64,000 bases of DNA, taken from the NCBI GenBank assembly GCA_023384105.1, contig JAHDXR010000012.1:62001-126000 (forward strand). The letters run 5' to 3'. The DNA comes from Hyphomonadaceae bacterium. GTDB taxonomy: Bacteria > Pseudomonadota > Alphaproteobacteria > Caulobacterales > Aquidulcibacteraceae. Positions 36,469 through 44,805 of this stretch are shown in pieces. Numbering within the stretch: the first letter of the stretch is position 1; every line of letters begins with the position of its first letter. Both the position numbers and the translations under genes were made by a program. The notes under the pieces were generated by a model that did no database searches, was not told where the DNA came from, and was given only the letters and a program-made list of their open reading frames with translations.

Positions 36469-36507
36469 GTGGCGACTCAGACTGCGGAGTCGCCGCCGAG
36501 TCGCCGC
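36469..36507. promoter_or_regulatory. Putative integrase arm sites, right (P) end
   Basis: GAGTCGCCGC occurs at 36487 and 36498 in direct orientation, 11 bp apart, and once inverted with one mismatch at 36469-36478 (GTGGCGACTC). The pair matches the one at 23774/23785. The sites are 118 bp from attR and just upstream of int, so integrase could also repress its own gene through them. Confidence 0.68.
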
Positions 36508-36555
36508 ACATTCGTAAAAGCAAGTAGCGAGCCATGGGGCTGCATGCAATTAAAT

Positions 36556-36573
36556 GCACCTAAAAACAGGTGC
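36556..36573. promoter_or_regulatory. Hairpin or operator between int and attR
   Basis: GCACCT-AAAAAC-AGGTGC is a perfect six-base dyad, and TGCATGCA lies 8 bases further left (36541). It sits in the AT-rich strip between the arm sites and the core. It might bind the AlpA-like protein or a host factor, but this is not tested. Confidence 0.4.
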
Positions 36574-36624
36574 TTATGGAGACGCTGTAGGGCGCCATAG
36601 GCCCCGGTAAAAGGTTCAAAATCG

Positions 36625-36677
36625 GACTACGAATCTGGGGGTCAGGAGTTCGAATCTCTTCGGGCGCGCCATCCATC
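36625..36677. mobile_element. attR, 53-bp core repeat with tRNA-Arg 3' fragment
   Basis: The copy is identical to 23659-23711. It contains the 3' half of tRNA-Arg from the anticodon stem to CCA (36625-36671), without a 5' half, so it is not a functional tRNA. It marks the chromosomal side of the right boundary. Confidence 0.96.
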
Positions 36678-36772
36678 AGCTGAAATTCCATAGGATTTCG
36701 CCGCCCGCCCCTGCTGCGCGCCGGCGGCGCGTTGAGCGTTCCGAACGCCGGCGCTTCGGCGTCCCGGCGCGG

Positions 36773-37786
36773 TCAGGCCAGGTCGCGCCAGGCTTTGTGG
36801 GGGCCGACGCTTTCGGCGGCGTGGACGCCGCGGGCGATGGCGCGGGCGAGGCAGTCGGCGGCGAGCGCGCCGAGACGGGCGAGCGTCAGCGCGCGCGGTT
36901 CGGCGCAGGCGCGCGCGGCGGTGGCGAGCGCAAACACCACGTCGCCGTCGAACGGGGCGAACACCGGGCGGATCGCACGCGCCAGCCCGGCGCTGGCCAT
37001 CTGCGCCAGGCGCTTGGTCTCGGCCGGCGTGAGCGCGGCGTCGGTGGTGACGCAGGCGATCGTGGTGTTGGCGCGCGGGGGCGGATTGAGCTTGGCCGCG
37101 CCCCAGTCCTCGGCGTCGAAGCGCTGCGTGTAGTCGGGCGCGACGGCGCCGAACTCGCCGTCGATCTCGAACGGATGCGCCCAGAACGCGCGCTGGTTCG
37201 GCAGCGTGACCGAGCCGAACGCATTGACGCACGCAAGCGCCGCGACCGTGTAGCCGTCGTCCGTGACGATGCTGGCGCCGCCCTGCCCGCCCTTCAGCGC
37301 GCCGGCGAGCGCGCCGAGGCCGGCGCCGGCGTTGCCGAGCGGCGTCTCGCGCGAGCGCGCGGCGTACGCCTTGCGGCCGAGCGCGGCGTAAGGCGGCGCA
37401 TCGCCCCAGGCCTTGTCGCCGCCATTGGCGAGATCGTAGAGGATCGCGGCCGGCGCCACCGGCGAAGGCGGAACGCCCGGCAGATCGCGCAGCACGAAGC
37501 CCCGGCCCTCCGCGCCCATCGCCGCGACCACGCCGTCGGCGGCGGCGAGGCCATAGACGGAGCCGCCCGCAAGCACCACCGCGTCGACCGCATCGACCAG
37601 CATCTCGGGCGCGAGCGCATCGGTCTCGCGCGTGCCGGGGCCGCCGCCGCGCACGTCGACGCCGCACACGGCGCGCGCGTCCGGCACGATCACGGTGACG
37701 CCCGTCAGCGCGCGGGCGTCCTCGGCGCAGCCTATGGACAAACCCTGGACATCGCTCAAAGAATTGTATGGGCCGGGACGCGCCAT
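36773..37786 (-). CDS. P1 family peptidase (DmpA/aminopeptidase-like)
   Basis: The 337-residue protein belongs to the self-processing Ntn-like P1 family. It shows GVTVIVPD, GGGPGTRETDAL, LAGGSVYGLAAADGV and the nucleophile region RANTTIACVTTDA; cleavage before a Thr here would give the two mature chains. The usual GAGTGA is GAGLGA. Members cleave N-terminal D- or beta-amino acids or act on peptide amides; the exact substrate is unknown. The start is ATG 37786. It is divergent from ggt with a 53-bp gap. Confidence 0.88.
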   Translation of the reverse strand: MARPGPYNSLSDVQGLSIGCAEDARALTGVTVIVPDARAVCGVDVRGGGPGTRETDALAPEMLVDAVDAVVLAGGSVYGLAAADGVVAAMGAEGRGFVLRDLPGVPPSPVAPAAILYDLANGGDKAWGDAPPYAALGRKAYAARSRETPLGNAGAGLGALAGALKGGQGGASIVTDDGYTVAALACVNAFGSVTLPNQRAFWAHPFEIDGEFGAVAPDYTQRFDAEDWGAAKLNPPPRANTTIACVTTDAALTPAETKRLAQMASAGLARAIRPVFAPFDGDVVFALATAARACAEPRALTLARLGALAADCLARAIARGVHAAESVGPHKAWRDLA

Positions 37787-37839
37787 GGCGGGTCTTTCGC
37801 GTTTGTCCAATCGACCTCGCCCTCGTAAGAAGCCTCCCC

Positions 37840-39585
37840 ATGTTTGACAAGCTGACCGATTTCAAGCGCCTCTGCGCGCCGCTCCTGGCCCTGCTGCTCG
37901 CCGCCTGCGCGGCGACGCAGACAACCGGCGGCGCCGTTCCGCGCGGCGAAGCGATGGCGACGGCGGCCAATCCTTACGCGGTGGAGGCGGCGCTCGAAAT
38001 CCTGCGCGAAGGCGGCGGCGCGGTCGACGCCGCGATCGCGGCTGAGGCGGTGCTCGGCCTGGTCGAGCCGCAATCGTCGGGCATCGGCGGCGGCGGCTTC
38101 CTGCTGGTCTACGATGCGCGCAGCGAGCGCATCGGCGGCTATGACGGGCGCGAATGGGCGCCCGCCGGCGCGACGCCGACCATGTTCCTGGACAATCGCG
38201 GCCAGCCGCTCCCTTTTCTCGATGCGCGCACCAGCGGGCGCGCCACCGGCGCGCCGCTGCTGGTGGCGATGCTGAAGCTTGCGCACGAGGATCATGGGCG
38301 CCTGCCGTGGGCGCGGCTGTTCGAGCCGGCTGAACGCCTCGCCCGCGAAGGCTTTACGGTTTCGCCGCGCCTGGCGCGGCTGGTGGAGCACCAGGGCCGC
38401 AACGGGCGCCTGCGCGCCGACTTCCAGGCCCGCGCCTATTTCTTCGACCGTCAGGGCAATCCGATCCAGGCCGGCGCGACGCTGCGCAATCCGCAATACG
38501 CCGAGACGATGCGCGCCATCGCCGAGCAGGGCCCGGACGCGCTGCGCGCCGGGCCGATCGCCGAAGGCGTCGTCGCCGCCGTGCAGCGCAATCCGCGCGG
38601 CGGGACGCTGAGCTTGGCCGATCTGCAGGCGGCGCAGGCGCGGCGGTTCGAGCCGGTGTGCGGCGCGTTCCGCGTCTATCGCGTCTGCACCACGGCGCCG
38701 CCGGCCTCGGGCGCGGCGGTGCTGCAGATTCTCGGCGTCTACGAACGGCTGCGGCCCGAGCCCGCAGGCGCGGGCGACGCCGACGATTGGGCGGCGTATC
38801 TGTGGGCGAGCCGTCTCGGCTACGCCGACCGCGATCATTACGTCGCCGACGATCAGTTCGTCCCGGTGCCCACCCAGGAGATGATCGCGCCGGGCTATCT
38901 CGCCGCGCGCGCGGGGCTTGCCGACCTTTCGCGCGCGCCGGCGCGCGTCCCCGCGGGGATGCCGGGCGGCGAGGATCTCTACAATTACTGGGGCCGCGAC
39001 GACGGGCCGGAGAACGGCACCACCCACCTCGCCATCGTCGACGCCTGGGGCAATGCGGCGTCGCTGACCGCGACCATCGAAGGCGTGTTCGGCTCGCAGC
39101 GGATGACGCACGGCTTCCTGCTCAACAACCAGCTCACCGATTTCTCGTTCGAGCCGACGCTGAACGGACGCCCAGTCGCGAACGCCGTCGAGCCGCGCAA
39201 GCGGCCGCGCTCGTCCATGTCGCCGACCATCGTCACCGACCGCAACGGCGAACTGGTGCTGGCGATCGGCTCGCCGGGCGGCTCCTCGATCGTGGGCTAT
39301 GTCGCGCGCGCGACCATCGGCATCCTCGACTGGAATCTGCCGGTGCGGGACGCGATCGCTCTCAGCAACGCCACCGCGCGCGGCTCGCCGGTCAATATCG
39401 AGGAAGAGCGCATGCCGGCGGGCGTCGCCGACGAGCTGCGTCGGCGCGGCTGGCAATTCCGCGATGTCAGCGGGCTCGAGGAAAGCGGCCTGCACGCAAT
39501 CCGCGTGACGCCAAACGGCCTGGAAGGCGGCGCCGATCCGCGCCGCGAAGGCGTCGTCGGCCGCATCCCCGCGCCCGCGCCCTAA
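37840..39585 (+). CDS. ggt: Gamma-glutamyltransferase
   Basis: The enzyme cleaves or transfers the gamma-glutamyl group of glutathione in the periplasm. The 581-residue precursor starts at ATG 37840 with a lipoprotein-like signal ending LLAAC. The proenzyme cleavage and nucleophile site is NGTTHLAIVD. The oxyanion and substrate loops SSGIGGGGF and GSPGGSSI are present. The substrate Arg region lies in GYDGREWAP. The divergent P1 peptidase would suit joint peptide or glutathione breakdown. Confidence 0.92.
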   Translation: MFDKLTDFKRLCAPLLALLLAACAATQTTGGAVPRGEAMATAANPYAVEAALEILREGGGAVDAAIAAEAVLGLVEPQSSGIGGGGFLLVYDARSERIGGYDGREWAPAGATPTMFLDNRGQPLPFLDARTSGRATGAPLLVAMLKLAHEDHGRLPWARLFEPAERLAREGFTVSPRLARLVEHQGRNGRLRADFQARAYFFDRQGNPIQAGATLRNPQYAETMRAIAEQGPDALRAGPIAEGVVAAVQRNPRGGTLSLADLQAAQARRFEPVCGAFRVYRVCTTAPPASGAAVLQILGVYERLRPEPAGAGDADDWAAYLWASRLGYADRDHYVADDQFVPVPTQEMIAPGYLAARAGLADLSRAPARVPAGMPGGEDLYNYWGRDDGPENGTTHLAIVDAWGNAASLTATIEGVFGSQRMTHGFLLNNQLTDFSFEPTLNGRPVANAVEPRKRPRSSMSPTIVTDRNGELVLAIGSPGGSSIVGYVARATIGILDWNLPVRDAIALSNATARGSPVNIEEERMPAGVADELRRRGWQFRDVSGLEESGLHAIRVTPNGLEGGADPRREGVVGRIPAPAP

Positions 39586-39647
39586 CGCGGCGCTTATGGA
39601 GCGCCGACGTCCTCGCCGGCGCGAAACGCGGAAACGTCGCATCCGAT

Positions 39648-39772
39648 GCGCCCCGCTCCCCGGACGCAGCCCCGGCGAAAGCCGGGGTGCGAGCCGGGGC
39701 CCAGGGGGATGAAGCGCTGTGCGTTCGCCCCTGGGTCCCGGCTCTCCGCTGCGCTGCGGCCGGGAAGCGGGT
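39648..39772. repeat. Family B dispersed repeat, copy 2
   Basis: The element runs from GCTCCCCGGACGCAGCCCCG to GCTGCGGCCGGGAAGCGGGT. It is in the opposite orientation to copies 1 and 5. It lies between the left and right halves of a family A palindrome. Confidence 0.85.
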
Positions 39773-39877
39773 TGCTCCCGTTTCATCCTGAAGACGGCTC
39801 GAAGCTGCCCCGCATGCCGGCTGGAAGCCGGCGGTCCGAAACGGCGCCGCGTCGGACATTTCTCCCGCCCCCGCTCC

Positions 39878-39993
39878 CCGGCCGCAGCCCCAGCGAAAGC
39901 CGGGGTGCGAGCCGGGGGCCAGGGGGTGAAGCGCGCTGCGGTTCGCCCCTGGGTCACGGCTCTCCGCTGCGCTGCGGCCGGGAAGCGGGTTGC
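39878..39993. repeat. Family B dispersed repeat, copy 3
   Basis: This is a second copy in the same orientation as copy 2, starting about 105 bp after it. It runs from GCTCCCCGGCCGCAGCCCCA to CGGCCGGGAAGCGGGTTGCG. Small differences from copy 2 (for example CCCTGGGTCACGG) show that it is not a recent exact duplication. Confidence 0.85.
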
Positions 39994-40013
39994 GGACGCC
40001 GGCGGTCCGAAGC

Positions 40014-40514
40014 TCAGCGCGAGAGCAGGTCGAGCAGGAGGCCGTATTCGTCTTCCATCAGGCCGTTGGCGCGGGCGCGGGCGACGGCCTCGCGGCCCTG
40101 CGCGGCCGTGCGCGGCGCCCACGCGGCCAGCGCCTCGCACCGCTGCGCGGACGGCGCCGGACGCCGGTCGACGGCGAGACGCACGAGCTGGCCGACATAG
40201 TCGCGCACGCCTTCGCGGATCTCGCGCTCGCCGCCGCGGCTGGCGGCGGCGTTCATCGCCGCGATCTCCAGCGCGCCGACCAAGCCGGCGTCGATCACCT
40301 GGCGCGTCGGCACGCGGCAGGCGAAGCTGTCGCCCAGCGCCCGCGACCACGCTTCGCTCGCTTGCGTCACCTGCGCCGCCGTCGGACGGCCGGCGAAGAA
40401 CGAGGCGAACGCGCCGCGGCTCGCGGCGTCGGCGTAACGCGGCGACGGCAGCGAGCCGGCCGTGGTGGCGCAGGCCGCGAGCGCGGCGGCGGCGATGAAC
40501 ACGGCAAGGCGCAT
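40014..40514 (-). CDS. Hypothetical lipoprotein
   Basis: The protein has 166 residues: signal MRLAVFIAAAALAAC with the lipobox LAAC at 12-15, then a helical periplasmic part with two further Cys (ACRV, QRCEAL) that may form a disulfide. No domain is recognised. It is preceded by AGGAGAGAAAGA, a good ribosome-binding site, and followed by the repeat interval. It may be co-transcribed with the upstream kinase gene (45-bp gap). Confidence 0.75.
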   Translation of the reverse strand: MRLAVFIAAAALAACATTAGSLPSPRYADAASRGAFASFFAGRPTAAQVTQASEAWSRALGDSFACRVPTRQVIDAGLVGALEIAAMNAAASRGGEREIREGVRDYVGQLVRLAVDRRPAPSAQRCEALAAWAPRTAAQGREAVARARANGLMEDEYGLLLDLLSR

Positions 40515-40559
40515 CTCTTTCTCTCCTTACTCAGCGCAACGCCCTTGGACGGGCGAAGT

Positions 40560-42002
40560 TCACGCCGCGGGCAGCGTGATCTGAAACGTCGTGCCCTCCG
40601 CGCCCGTGCGCGTCAGCACCAGCTCGCCGCCCATTGCGCGCGTGAGTTCGCGCGCAATGGCGAGCCCCAGCCCGGTGCCGCCGGCTTCGGGCGCGGCGGA
40701 AACGAACGGCTCGAACAGGCGCGCGCGCAGATTTTCGCGCACGCCGGGGCCGTGATCGATCACCTCGATCTCGCAGCGGCCTTCCATGCGCCACGCGCGG
40801 ATCACCAGCGTCTTGTCCTTGCGGTTGTGCTCGGCCATCGCCTGCCCGGCGTTGCGGATCAGGTTCACCAGGATGCGGTGCAGGTGATCGGGGTCGGCGA
40901 CGCAGGCGAGGCCCCTTTCGATGTCGGGCTTGAACTTGACCGCCGGGAAAGAGATCAGCGCATCGGCGGCCGCCTCCTCGACCGCGTCCGCGACGACGAC
41001 CTTGCCCAGCACCGGCGGCTGCTCGTCGGCGCGGCCGTACTTCAGCGTCGACGCGGCAAGGCCGGCGGCGCGGTCGATGGTGCGCTCCAGGCGCGGCGCG
41101 AGTTGGCGCACCGCCGGGTCCTGCGATTGCGCCAGGCGGTCGGCCACCAATTGCGCGGTCGAGAGCATGTTGCGCAGATCGTGGCCGATGCGCGCCACCG
41201 CGGCGCCGAGCGCGGCCAGCCTTTCCTTCTGCCGCAGCGCGTTGCGCACCTGTTCGGCCATGTCCGCGGCGGCGCGCTGGGCGCGGCCGATCTCGTCGCT
41301 GCGCGAACTGCGCGGGAACGCGATCGAGACGTCCTCGGGCCGGTCGCGGAACCGCTCGATGGCCTGGGTCAGCTCCCGCATCGGCCGCACGAAGGCGGCG
41401 GTGAGCGCGATGTAGATCAGCGTGCCGGCGAAGATCAGGATCAGCATCGAGACGCGCGCGAACCGCTCGGCGAAGTCCCCCAGCGCGCGCTTCAGCGGCG
41501 CCTCGTTGAGCACGATCTCGATGAACTCGGCGTCCTCGAAGCGCGGACGCGCCAGCACCCGCAGCACCCGCCCGGGCGGTGCGAAGAAGGTCTCCACCGC
41601 CCACTTGAAGCGCTGATAGCCGCTGGCGTTGGTGTAATCGTAGGTGACGAGCTTTTCGGTGACCGGCGCGTTGGGGTCCTCCAGCAGCAGGATCCGCTCG
41701 CCTTCCCGCTGCAGCGCCACGCGCTGCACCTCGGCGTTGTTGAGCAGGTCGAACTCGAGCGACTCCGCCATGTCGATGTCGGTCGGCACGCTCAGCGCCA
41801 GCGACGCGATCTGGGCCAGATTGATCCGCTCGCGCAGCCAGGCCTCGTGGAACCCCGCCAGCGCCGGGGCGAACACGAAAATCTCCCCGATCAGCACCGC
41901 CAGCGCCGTCAGTCCCAGCAGACGGCCGGCGAGGCTGTCGATGAACTCGCGCGCGCGCCGCCAGGGGCCGCTCCGCTGCGCAGGGTCGCCGGAAACCGTC
42001 AT
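40560..42002 (-). CDS. Sensor histidine kinase
   Basis: The 480-residue protein has two membrane segments (about 25-50 and 185-207) around a periplasmic sensor loop, a HAMP domain (about 208-262), the H box IGHDLRNMLS with the phosphoacceptor His, the N box NLIRNAGQAM, and the G boxes DHGPGV and GGTGLGLAIA. No response regulator gene is adjacent, so it is an orphan; the lone receivers at 2139 and 4298 are far away. The signal is unknown. The start at ATG 42002 gives a short basic N-terminus before the first segment. Confidence 0.92.
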   Translation of the reverse strand: MTVSGDPAQRSGPWRRAREFIDSLAGRLLGLTALAVLIGEIFVFAPALAGFHEAWLRERINLAQIASLALSVPTDIDMAESLEFDLLNNAEVQRVALQREGERILLLEDPNAPVTEKLVTYDYTNASGYQRFKWAVETFFAPPGRVLRVLARPRFEDAEFIEIVLNEAPLKRALGDFAERFARVSMLILIFAGTLIYIALTAAFVRPMRELTQAIERFRDRPEDVSIAFPRSSRSDEIGRAQRAAADMAEQVRNALRQKERLAALGAAVARIGHDLRNMLSTAQLVADRLAQSQDPAVRQLAPRLERTIDRAAGLAASTLKYGRADEQPPVLGKVVVADAVEEAAADALISFPAVKFKPDIERGLACVADPDHLHRILVNLIRNAGQAMAEHNRKDKTLVIRAWRMEGRCEIEVIDHGPGVRENLRARLFEPFVSAAPEAGGTGLGLAIARELTRAMGGELVLTRTGAEGTTFQITLPAA

Positions 42003-42129
42003 TCGCCGCCAGTGCTAGCCCATGCGGGGCCGCGCTGTCGCCGGGGCGGGCGCTCCGCGCTGAAACCAACCATAAGTTCATTTCGGTTCCCGGCGCCTTG
42101 GGGGTAACCTGTGAACATCGCTGGTGCCG

Positions 42130-42240
42130 ATGGAGCGTTCCGTGCGCCGTTCCTTCCTTCAACGCCATGCCGCCCTCTGGTTCGGCTCGCTCTGGGCCGC
42201 CGCGGTCGTGTTCGTGATCGCCGGCGTCATCCTGGGCTGA
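42130..42240 (+). CDS. 36-residue single-span membrane protein
   Basis: The open frame encodes a basic N-terminus (MERSVRRSFLQRHAALW) and one hydrophobic segment ending VFVIAGVILG. It lies between the kinase and rpmH. The basic-then-hydrophobic pattern suggests a real small membrane protein. There is no clear ribosome-binding site and no known family, so chance is possible. Confidence 0.45.
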   Translation: MERSVRRSFLQRHAALWFGSLWAAAVVFVIAGVILG

Positions 42241-42248
42241 GGCTCGCC

Positions 42249-42277
42249 TTGACGGGCTGGGACCGCTGGGGTAAGCC
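42249..42277 (+). promoter_or_regulatory. Possible rpmH promoter
   Basis: TTGACG (42249-42254) is followed after 17 bases by TAAGCC (42272-42277), about 43 bases before the rpmH GTG. The -35 match is good and the -10 match weak. It is in the expected place for the rpmH-rnpA-yidC transcript. Confidence 0.35.
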
Positions 42278-42319
42278 CCGCGCCTTCATTTTCTGCCCCA
42301 GAAAGCATCGAGGCGCGTC

Positions 42320-42460
42320 GTGAGCACCAAGCGGACCTATCAGCCGAGCCGGCTCGTGAGGAAGCGCCGTCATGGTTTCCGCGCCCGCATGGCGACCAAG
42401 GGCGGCCAAAAGGTGCTGGCGCGCCGCCGCGCCAAGGGCCGCAAGAGGCTCTCGGCCTGA
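42320..42460 (+). CDS. rpmH: 50S ribosomal protein L34
   Basis: The protein is 46 residues from a GTG start: [20 protein letters not shown] and onwards, ending RKRLSA, a textbook L34. The usual MKRTYQPS start is extended by two residues. GAGGCG lies a few bases upstream. It opens the rpmH-rnpA-yidC-engB-argB cluster found near the origin region in many bacteria. Confidence 0.96.
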   Translation: MSTKRTYQPSRLVRKRRHGFRARMATKGGQKVLARRRAKGRKRLSA

Positions 42461-42513
42461 TCGGCCTTGCGCCGGCGGCCTGAAGCCGCCATCCCGGCCG
42501 CCGAGCCGGACCC

Positions 42514-42927
42514 ATGACGTCTCCGCCTTCCATCCAGCGCCTGAGGAAACGGGCGCAGTTCCTGTTCGTGCGCCGCGGCGTGCGGGCGGTGCGGCCGAAC
42601 GTGCTGATCGAGGCCCGCCGGCGCTCCGGCGCCGGCCCGCCCGGAGCCGGCTTTACCGCCAGCAAGAAGGTCGGCGGGGCGGTGCTCCGCAACCGGGCGC
42701 GCCGGCGCTTGCGCGAGGCCGCCCGCCAGCTTCTGCCCGAACTGGGACTGCCCGGGGTCGACTACGTGTTCGTGGCGCAGCCCCAGACCCCGGACGCGCC
42801 CTGGGAGGCGTTGCTTGACGATATCAGAAACGCGCTGATAAGGCTCCGCGCCGACTTGGAAGGCGGCTCCCGCCGCGCCCGGCAAGCGCGCTCGCCGCAG
42901 CGCAGCCCATCTACCGAAAGCGATTGA
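42514..42927 (+). CDS. rnpA: Ribonuclease P protein component
   Basis: RnpA helps the RNase P RNA bind and cleave pre-tRNA 5' leaders. The 137-residue protein has the N-terminal LRKRAQFLFVRRG, the RNR-type motif GGAVLRNRARRRLREA and the DYVFVAQPQT strand. The C-terminal tail is basic and Ser/Arg-rich. It is 53 bases after rpmH and runs to within 5 bases of the yidC ATG. No yidD gene lies between rnpA and yidC, although many bacteria have one there. Confidence 0.95.
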   Translation: MTSPPSIQRLRKRAQFLFVRRGVRAVRPNVLIEARRRSGAGPPGAGFTASKKVGGAVLRNRARRRLREAARQLLPELGLPGVDYVFVAQPQTPDAPWEALLDDIRNALIRLRADLEGGSRRARQARSPQRSPSTESD

Positions 42928-42932
42928 ATCCG

Positions 42933-44801
42933 ATGCAGAACCCCGGCGGCCCGGGCCCGAACGACACCCGCAACGTCATCGTCGCAATCGTGATCTCGGC
43001 CCTGATCCTGCTCGGCTGGGAGTTCTTCTACAACGCCCCGCTCCGGCGCGAGCTGGCGCAGGAGCAGGCGCAGGCCGAGCAGCAGGTCGAAGCCGAACGG
43101 CCGGCCGCCGGCGCCGAGACCCCGTCCGCCGCCGCCGGGCCGCGCCCGCGCGAGGAGGTGCTGGGTGAAACCGTCCAGGCGCGCATCGCCATCGACACCG
43201 CCGCCGTCGACGGCTCGATCTCGCTCGAGGGCGCGCGCATCGACGATCTCAGCCTGCGCGACTATCGCCGCACCGTCGATCCGAACAGCCCGGAAGTGAC
43301 GCTGCTGTCGCCGATGTCGGCGAGCTTCGGCCACGACGTCTTCTTCGGCTGGGAGATGCAGCGCGGGCCGGACGTCGCCACCGTGGCCGATGCGTTCAGC
43401 CGCTGGCAGGCGCCGGACGACGCGCGCCTCACGCCGCAGACCCCGGTCACGCTCACGCTCGACGCCGGCGAAGGGCGCAGCATCGAGCGCACCATCTCGA
43501 TCGACGAGCACTACATGTTCACGATCACCGACGTGGTGCGCAACGATGCCGCCACGCCGATGTCGGTGCGTCCGTTCGGCACGGTGCGCCGCCAAGGCAA
43601 GCCGGAAGACTTCCGCCAGAACCAGATCGTCCATCAGGGCATGATCGGCGTCGTCGGCAACAATCTGCGCCAGGCCACCTACAACAACGCCGACAAGCAC
43701 GCCCGCGACCGCACGCGCGGGCGCGTCGGCCTGGATGAGCGTCTTGAAACGCTGCAAGGCGAAGCGAGCTGGCTCGGCATCACCGACCACTACTGGCTGG
43801 CCGCGATCGTCCCGGCGGGCGACGAGAGCATCTCGGCCTATTTCGACGCCCGCACGGAGCCGGGCGGCAACGACTATCGCGCCGCCTATCGCGGCGAATG
43901 GCATGAGGTGCCGGCCGGCGGCGAGGTCACGTACACGCAGCGCCTGTTCGCCGGCGCCAAGCGGTACGAGCTGCTGCGCACCTATGAGCGCGAGCTTTCG
44001 ATCCCGCGCTTCGACGACGCCATCGACTGGGGCAATTTCTGGTTCCTGACGCGTCCGTTCTTCGCGATGCTGCACTGGTTCGGCCAGCTGTTCGCAAGCT
44101 GGGGCATCGTGTTCAATTTCGGCCTGGCGATCCTCGCCTCGACCGTCATCATCAAGCTGCTGCTGTTCCCGCTCGTCTACCAGTCGTTCAAGGCGATGGC
44201 GAAGATGCGCGGCCTGCAGCCGAAGATGAAGGACATCCAGGAGCGCTACGCCGCCGACAAGCAGCGCCAGCAGCAGGAAATGCTGAAGCTCTACCAGACC
44301 GAGAAGATCAATCCGGTCGCCGGCTGCGTGCCGATCCTGCTGCAGATCCCGGTGTTCTTCGCGCTCTACAAGACGCTGACCGTCACCATCGAAATGCGCC
44401 ACGAGCCGTTCGTGGGCTGGATCAACGATCTGTCGGCGCGCGATCCGACCTCGATCTTCAACCTGTTCGGGCTGCTGCCGTACGACCCGACCGGCATTCC
44501 GCTCATCGGCGCGGCGCTGATGATCGGCGCCTGGCCGATCATGTACGGCGTCTCGATGTGGGCGCTGCAGGGGCTGTCGCCGCCGCCGACCGATCCGGTG
44601 CAGAAGCAGATTTTCGGCCTGCTGCCGATCCTGTTCACGTTCATGTTCGCCGGCTTCCCGGCGGGCCTCGTGATCTACTGGACCTGGTCGAACACGCTCT
44701 CGATCCTGCAGCAGTACGTGATCATGCGCCGCCAGGGCGTGGAGACGCAGTTCGACAAGCTGCTCGCGAAACTGCAGCAGCCCAAGGCGGCGGCGGAGTA
44801 G
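42933..44801 (+). CDS. yidC: Membrane protein insertase YidC
   Basis: YidC inserts and folds inner-membrane proteins with or without SecYEG. The 622-residue protein has an N-terminal span (VIVAIVISALILLGWEFFY), a linker, the periplasmic beta-sandwich domain (about 60-350) and five conserved spans from about 375, including GLAILASTVIIKLLLFPLVY (with the groove arginine replaced by the Lys in VIIKLLLFP), AGCVPILLQIPVFFALYK and GLVIYWTWSN. ATG 42933 is preferred to TTG 42924, which overlaps the rnpA stop. Confidence 0.95.
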   Translation: MQNPGGPGPNDTRNVIVAIVISALILLGWEFFYNAPLRRELAQEQAQAEQQVEAERPAAGAETPSAAAGPRPREEVLGETVQARIAIDTAAVDGSISLEGARIDDLSLRDYRRTVDPNSPEVTLLSPMSASFGHDVFFGWEMQRGPDVATVADAFSRWQAPDDARLTPQTPVTLTLDAGEGRSIERTISIDEHYMFTITDVVRNDAATPMSVRPFGTVRRQGKPEDFRQNQIVHQGMIGVVGNNLRQATYNNADKHARDRTRGRVGLDERLETLQGEASWLGITDHYWLAAIVPAGDESISAYFDARTEPGGNDYRAAYRGEWHEVPAGGEVTYTQRLFAGAKRYELLRTYERELSIPRFDDAIDWGNFWFLTRPFFAMLHWFGQLFASWGIVFNFGLAILASTVIIKLLLFPLVYQSFKAMAKMRGLQPKMKDIQERYAADKQRQQQEMLKLYQTEKINPVAGCVPILLQIPVFFALYKTLTVTIEMRHEPFVGWINDLSARDPTSIFNLFGLLPYDPTGIPLIGAALMIGAWPIMYGVSMWALQGLSPPPTDPVQKQIFGLLPILFTFMFAGFPAGLVIYWTWSNTLSILQQYVIMRRQGVETQFDKLLAKLQQPKAAAE

Positions 44802-44805
44802 AATT

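Larger units (their letters stand above)
23659..36677. mobile_element. 13-kb integrative element in tRNA-Arg
   Basis: The element lies between identical 53-bp direct repeats at 23659-23711 and 36625-36677. It encodes a tyrosine integrase at its right end, an AlpA-like HTH protein, a replication protein with an iteron array, small uncharacterised genes and a five-gene ATPase/methylase/nuclease cassette at its left end. Its sequence is visibly less GC-rich than its flanks. No structural phage genes, no conjugation genes and no transposase are present. It is best described as a phage-satellite-like or other small integrative and replicating element. Excision would restore a single attB. Confidence 0.95.
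39586..40013. other. 428-bp repeat-filled interval
   Basis: There is no gene here. In order it holds a family A left arm (about 39595-39622), a family B copy (39648-39772), a family A right arm (about 39806-39838), a second family B copy (39878-39993) and a further family A right-arm fragment (about 39996-40011). The convergent ggt and lipoprotein genes end on either side. Confidence 0.8.

Noticed and set aside
36625-36671. Second tRNA-Arg gene
   Set aside because: Only the 3' half is present. There is no 5' acceptor strand or D arm, so it is the attR remnant.
23659-36677. Full prophage
   Set aside because: No terminase, portal, capsid, tail or lysis genes were found between the att sites.
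37756-40350. 864-residue open frame on the minus strand
   Set aside because: It is antisense to gamma-glutamyltransferase and crosses several repeats. No domain is visible.
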